A stretch of 64,000 nucleotides of DNA from Apostichopus japonicus (taxonomy: Eukaryota > Echinodermata > Holothuroidea > Aspidochirotida > Stichopodidae), in NCBI RefSeq assembly GCF_037975245.1, contig NC_092583.1, forward strand, positions 14,039,764-14,103,763. The letters are read 5' to 3'. Position 1 is the first letter of the stretch, and the number at the start of each line of letters is the position of its first letter. Below, piece after piece: positions 59,861-64,000 of this stretch. The position numbers were made by a program, and so were the translations under genes. The notes below the pieces were generated by a model. The model had not been told where the DNA came from. It searched no databases and worked only from the letters and a program-made list of their open reading frames with translations.

Positions 59861-60059
59861 AACTTTTATATTTAACTTACATTATCCTCCAATTTTAATG
59901 CATTTATTTTGCGTAAGCATGTAACCATCATGAAATGAACTTTGCAACTAACCATCGCGGTGAAAACAACATTAAGGAAAATATGTTTTGACAATTGGCG
60001 CATTTTATTTATCCAGTTTTACTTAAAACTGTGGCTTCAGGCAATTAACGCGAAAAGGA

Positions 60060-60090
60060 GAAGGAAAGGTGGAGAGAGAGAGAGAGATAT
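60060..60090. repeat. (GA)n tract
   Basis: A short GAGAGAGAGAGA run within a purine-rich stretch. Confidence 0.75.
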
Positions 60091-60739
60091 ACAGCGAAAG
60101 AGAAAGGAATGAAAACACATCAAATAACCAATCCACTCGAGTCCGTGTCGATTATATCACACACTTCGTGTTTCTTGTTTAAAATGAAACTAACAGAAGC
60201 TTCTTTTTTCTTTTCAAGTTGAAGAGAGAGAGATTGTCCTTGAGAATCTCATTTAGAGACAGCCTGCTCAATCAATTGGAACAAACAAAAGGGGGAACAT
60301 AACAATATGATGACAATATTAATGGGTCGTGTCTCAGTATAAGTAATATTCCTCATTGTATAGGAGGATACATCCTTGTCAATGGGTACTGTTATGATTG
60401 CTCTTCACGCCTCATCATTTGAAACAAGTATATACGCGTATAGCCTATGGCAAGTTCGTACATCTGAACAATACATTATTATTATGCTAGCTGATCTTTA
60501 TCTCGAATGACTTTTCAACAGTGTAGATCAAATATGCTGAGCACAGAATTTTTTTTAAAAATTGAAAATTTTAAAGAGAAGCAAACCGAACCATCATTAT
60601 TGACTGATTTGGTAAAGATATACTTGATGAAAAACTTTCTACAAAAAAAGGAAGAAAAAACAGAAAAGCAAAATGTATTCCATTTGGGAGGTATCACTGT
60701 GTCAACGTTCATCACAGCCTTCTCTATCATATAAGTTAA

Positions 60740-61463
60740 AGATGTTACAAATCCAACCATCATTAGTGATCTTTGTGATAAAAATAGCTGTCATGGAGAC
60801 TTTCAGAGACTGCTCAGAAAACAAATATTCAATTTCGGAAATATCACAAACTTACTAATAGTCCTTCACACAAACAAACTGTGGACTTGATCAAGTCTAA
60901 ATATGACATCATCGAACCACATGTGCTTCAATGTGCTTTATTTGTTGCCTTGTTAGTTTCCGTAATTAAATGGCCATTACAAAAGCTGAAAAAGTAGTAA
61001 GCAGTTTACATGACCAAAATAAGGACATCGGTTTTAGTGTCAACACTGTTAGCATTGTACTTATAAAATATGGCGAGAAAAATTAGTAAGTAATAGGTTT
61101 CATATCCAAGTCGCAATATGACATCACAGATTTACAACATAAGGTCTCATGGACACGACTTCTAAATCATGGTATATCTCCCAGAACGGAGCGACATTTT
61201 TCTTAGCTAGTTTTGGGAAGGTTGATCTGTATGGAACCGCGAAACGACAAAATTAGTTAACAACATCATGATTTATAGCTTTGTAGTTAACGAATTTGAC
61301 ATTGTTGTTGTTCAAAATCAGGACCTTGTTAAGTTAAAATTTACATGGTTATTGCTAAAATTGAAGCCATTGTTAACGAATTTTGCCCTCTTCGCGTTCC
61401 ATAGTTCTGTTCATAGAGCTCTGTCATATACGGTATAAAGATGGTGGTTGGGTTATGTCTCCT
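60740..61463 (+). mobile_element. TTAA-flanked element, family 2, copy 2
   Basis: A 724-bp relative of 18124-18641, bounded by TTAA (60736-60739 and 61464-61467). Shared landmarks include CCTTCACACA, GACTTGATCAAG, ATGACATCA, a TATCTCCCAGAACGGAGC / TATCTCTCAGACGGAGC block and a GGGTTATGTCTCC / GGGCTTGTGTCCCC end. It is about 200 bp longer than copy 1. Confidence 0.6.
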
Positions 61464-61966
61464 TTAAAGGGCTTGGAGGTCGTCTATTCTAGATCGTACA
61501 TATATATTTGTGGTCATGTCAACGACCTTCTTAAAGGCACTGATACTAATATATATACCCTTTACACGACTGTTTAAAACAGCTATATAATGCAATCAAA
61601 ATAATGTCCATCATCCTTCTGATGAATGTTTTATGTGAATCTAACGTAACAAGGAGCAAATTGCAAGAATGGCCTACGGTTTTATAATATAATTGGACAA
61701 ATTTAAAAGAAGATAGAGAGAGGTTTAGCCGATTATCAAGGAGCGTTTTGCTGCGGAAGATTTATAAAACACCATCATTTGTTTTCTTTGCACATGCCTC
61801 GCGCTCGAGGAAATTCTTGAGAATATATATCTTGTTCTTGAACATAGCTTGTTCTTGAGCCGTGACGATTTGTCGATTGCCAAACATCATGTAATGTTTG
61901 ATAAGTATGTTGAGACGGATTTCGTCTATTAAGTATATAAGGCATGTGCAAATGTACACTATATAG

Positions 61967-62682
61967 TACGGAAGCGTAGAAGGGACATTGCATTGACGAG
62001 TTACCAACTTGACAAAACGACAACTATCTGCAAATTGACGAGTTGACGAGATGATAACGTGACAAAATTCAGAAAATTGACGTTTTGACGAGATAACGGA
62101 TCTCGTCAATGCATCAATTTTCTGCAAATTGACGAGTTGCACACTTACTACCATCTCGACAAGATGACAAAATTCAGAAAATTGATGCATTGACGAGATA
62201 ACGGATCTCGTCAATGCAACAATTTTCTGCAAATTGACGAGTTGCACACTTACTACCATCTCGACAAGATGACAAAATTCAGAAAATTGACGTTTTGACG
62301 AGATAACGGATCTCGTCAATGCATCAATTTTCTGCAAATTGACGAGTTGCACACTTACTACCATCTCGACAAGATGACAAAATTCAGAAAATTGACGTTT
62401 TGACGAGATAACGGATCTCTTCAATGCAACAATTTTCTGCAAATTGACGAGTTGCACATTTACTACCATCTCGACAAGATGACAAAATTCAGAAAATTGA
62501 CGTTTTGACGAGATAACGGATCTCGTCAATGCATCAATTTTCTGAATTTTGTCATTTTGTCGAGATGGTATACGTAGTAAGTGTTCAACTCGTCAATTTG
62601 CAGAAAATTGTTGCAAAATTGAAAATTGTCGTTTTGTCAAGTTGGTAACTCGTCAATGCAATGTCCCTTCTACGCTTCCGTA
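61967..62682. mobile_element. TIR element filled with a 105-bp satellite (716 bp)
   Basis: The two ends are 57-bp inverted repeats that appear identical (start TACGGAAGCGTAGAAGGGAC). They are flanked by a 6-bp direct repeat ATATAG (61961-61966 and 62683-62688). The inside is about five 105-bp tandem units beginning near 62046, 62151, 62256, 62361 and 62466. Each unit holds TTGACGAGAT..ATCTCGTCAA, a 10-bp perfect hairpin. Because 105 is a multiple of three, the minus strand shows a long open frame with a 35-residue repeat, which is an artefact of the satellite. The near-perfect ends and units suggest recent activity. The superfamily is not assigned. Confidence 0.92.
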
Positions 62683-62689
62683 ATATAGC

Positions 62690-64000
62690 GACTAATAGGA
62701 CATTCCTTGTTACACTGTTCAGTTCTCCCTTCGTTGTTTGTAGGTTTCTACAGAGGGAAAGATATATACGGGGGGCGAATGGGCTTACCGATTTACTGAC
62801 TCGGGGTCTGTCCGTCGCTGCCGGGTCCGAGGCGCAGAAGATGCCGCCAGGTTGAGCCGAAGGCCCTGATTTCCTATGGTTTTCATTTTCCGAATGTTGC
62901 TTGTTTCGTCCGAGGCAGCAAGGTTTTGGAAGTATCTAACTGTCGGACAGGGGGGTATAGGAAGCTTCCAAAAAGTGTGGAGGGGGGGGGACAACATCAG
63001 AGGGGCACTTTCTCATTCCACAACCACCACTCATTATGCTATAAACCGATACACACCGGCCAAATCACATAAATATATATGGTGTGTTAGTATACTATTA
63101 ATACTATTATGGTGCATGCGAATAATTGAAATAAACTATTAAGATTAACAAAGGCTTAAGATATCCAAAAGACAATTCTTCATCAAAGGGGCACATTTGC
63201 TATTTTAGAAAATAGGGGGGCACCTACCCCCGGCTCCTACCTCCTGCTGTCGGACATGTCAACATCCCGAACTCATCAAGAATATATATAAAATGCATGC
63301 ATATGATTTAGGAAGATGCATGCAAGCATATAATATGTGTATAGGTACAAAGAGTACATGATATGCATAACGTTATATTTAAAATATTGTGGGTCATAGT
63401 ATTTGTGTTAAACGAATGTGTCTTCGACATGTATAGAGACCTCCATAGACATAACACATTTGGTTGCATGTAAATCCGACAAAGTTTTACATGTTAAGTT
63501 TATAATCTACTCCATTCCACATTGTATACTCAAACGTGCATGTTTTTTTTTATTTTTCATACTCATTTATATTGTATTTAATTCTGCATTTTTTACTACA
63601 TATTTTGTGTCTTATTTTTATATTTCTTATTTGCTGTTACATAGCGTTTTAGAGCACTTTTGTGGATTTTACGCTTTACAAAATAAATTATTATTATTAT
63701 TATTATTGTACGTGTAAGCTGTCCATAGCGACGTGCAGTCATGCACACATTCTGTTCGGCCTCCGAAAATCCAGGCATGAAGCGTATAAGATTACATGGC
63801 CAGGTGATATACATGTTATCCATCTTCTCGAACCATGGCCTCCCAAAAAAAGGATTTTGTTACAAATGTTCAAGCAGCAAGTAACATTTCTGACAGATAT
63901 TACGGTTAAAAATGGATCGTTAACTTGTAACATGAGCTATCAAATGTATACGCTGTACATCGGGAAAACTAAACCATGAATATTATCGTGCCATATGTTC
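62690..64000. other. Window end, no gene seen
   Basis: Short open frames only. It contains G/C runs near 62983 and 63210 that look like degraded transposon ends, and a (TTA)n tract at about 63686-63708. No splice-supported coding segment was found. Confidence 0.55.
63686..63708. repeat. (TTA)n microsatellite
   Basis: Seven to eight TTA units. Confidence 0.9.

Noticed and set aside
61762-62529. A 255-residue minus-strand open frame with a 35-residue repeat
   Set aside because: The repeat equals the 105-bp satellite period inside a TIR element. The frame stays open only because 105 is a multiple of three and the units are nearly identical. It has no domain, splice context or start of its own.
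1-64000. CRISPR arrays, operons or bacterial-type systems
   Set aside because: Spliced genes, SINEs, MITEs and microsatellites show animal nuclear DNA. The tandem repeats lack unique spacers.

Overview
This is a eukaryotic, intron-rich, AT-rich window from an animal nuclear genome. It holds two protein-coding genes, both on the minus strand, in a dense background of non-autonomous transposons and simple repeats. The two gene families are animal ones, and words such as TAACGTTA, GCCTAGGC and long C/G runs recur in the non-coding DNA. Together these suggest a marine deuterostome, most likely an echinoderm (possibly a sea cucumber). That placement is inference.

Layout. (1) 1-5906: non-coding, with a long (TA)n tract and an old ~0.4-0.5 kb direct duplication. 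(2) 5907-15508, minus strand: a complete eight-exon TPGS1 (tubulin polyglutamylase complex subunit 1) gene. I rebuilt it from splice sites with matching phases at every junction; it predicts 256 aa. Its introns carry a TTAA-flanked MITE, a 767-bp hAT element with a perfect 8-bp target duplication, a 178-bp tandem duplication beside an acceptor, and a small inverted-repeat element. (3) 15509-22554: intergenic, with CCAAT boxes near the TPGS1 start, a second hAT MITE and two TTAA-flanked elements. (4) 22555-51902, minus strand: a three-exon carbohydrate (HNK-1 / chondroitin type) sulfotransferase gene predicting 368 aa. Its membrane-anchor exon lies about 24.8 kb upstream of exon 2. The first intron is filled with repeats, including a tRNA-derived SINE and GGTT(A/C)CTTGC-ended elements rich in TGACCT half-sites. 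(5) 51903-64000: no gene recognised. It holds a tandem segmental duplication, a third hAT MITE, a U2 snRNA-headed retroposed element with an 11-bp target duplication, and a TIR element filled with a 105-bp satellite.

The two genes act in unrelated processes: microtubule/ciliary polyglutamylation and Golgi glycan sulfation. They are simply neighbours in the same orientation. The most novel-looking material is the mobile DNA: the U2-headed SINE, the satellite-filled TIR element, and repeats that carry many nuclear-receptor-type DR4 motifs. No long transposase or reverse transcriptase ORF is visible. Nearly all short open frames in the window look like chance or repeat-driven reading frames.
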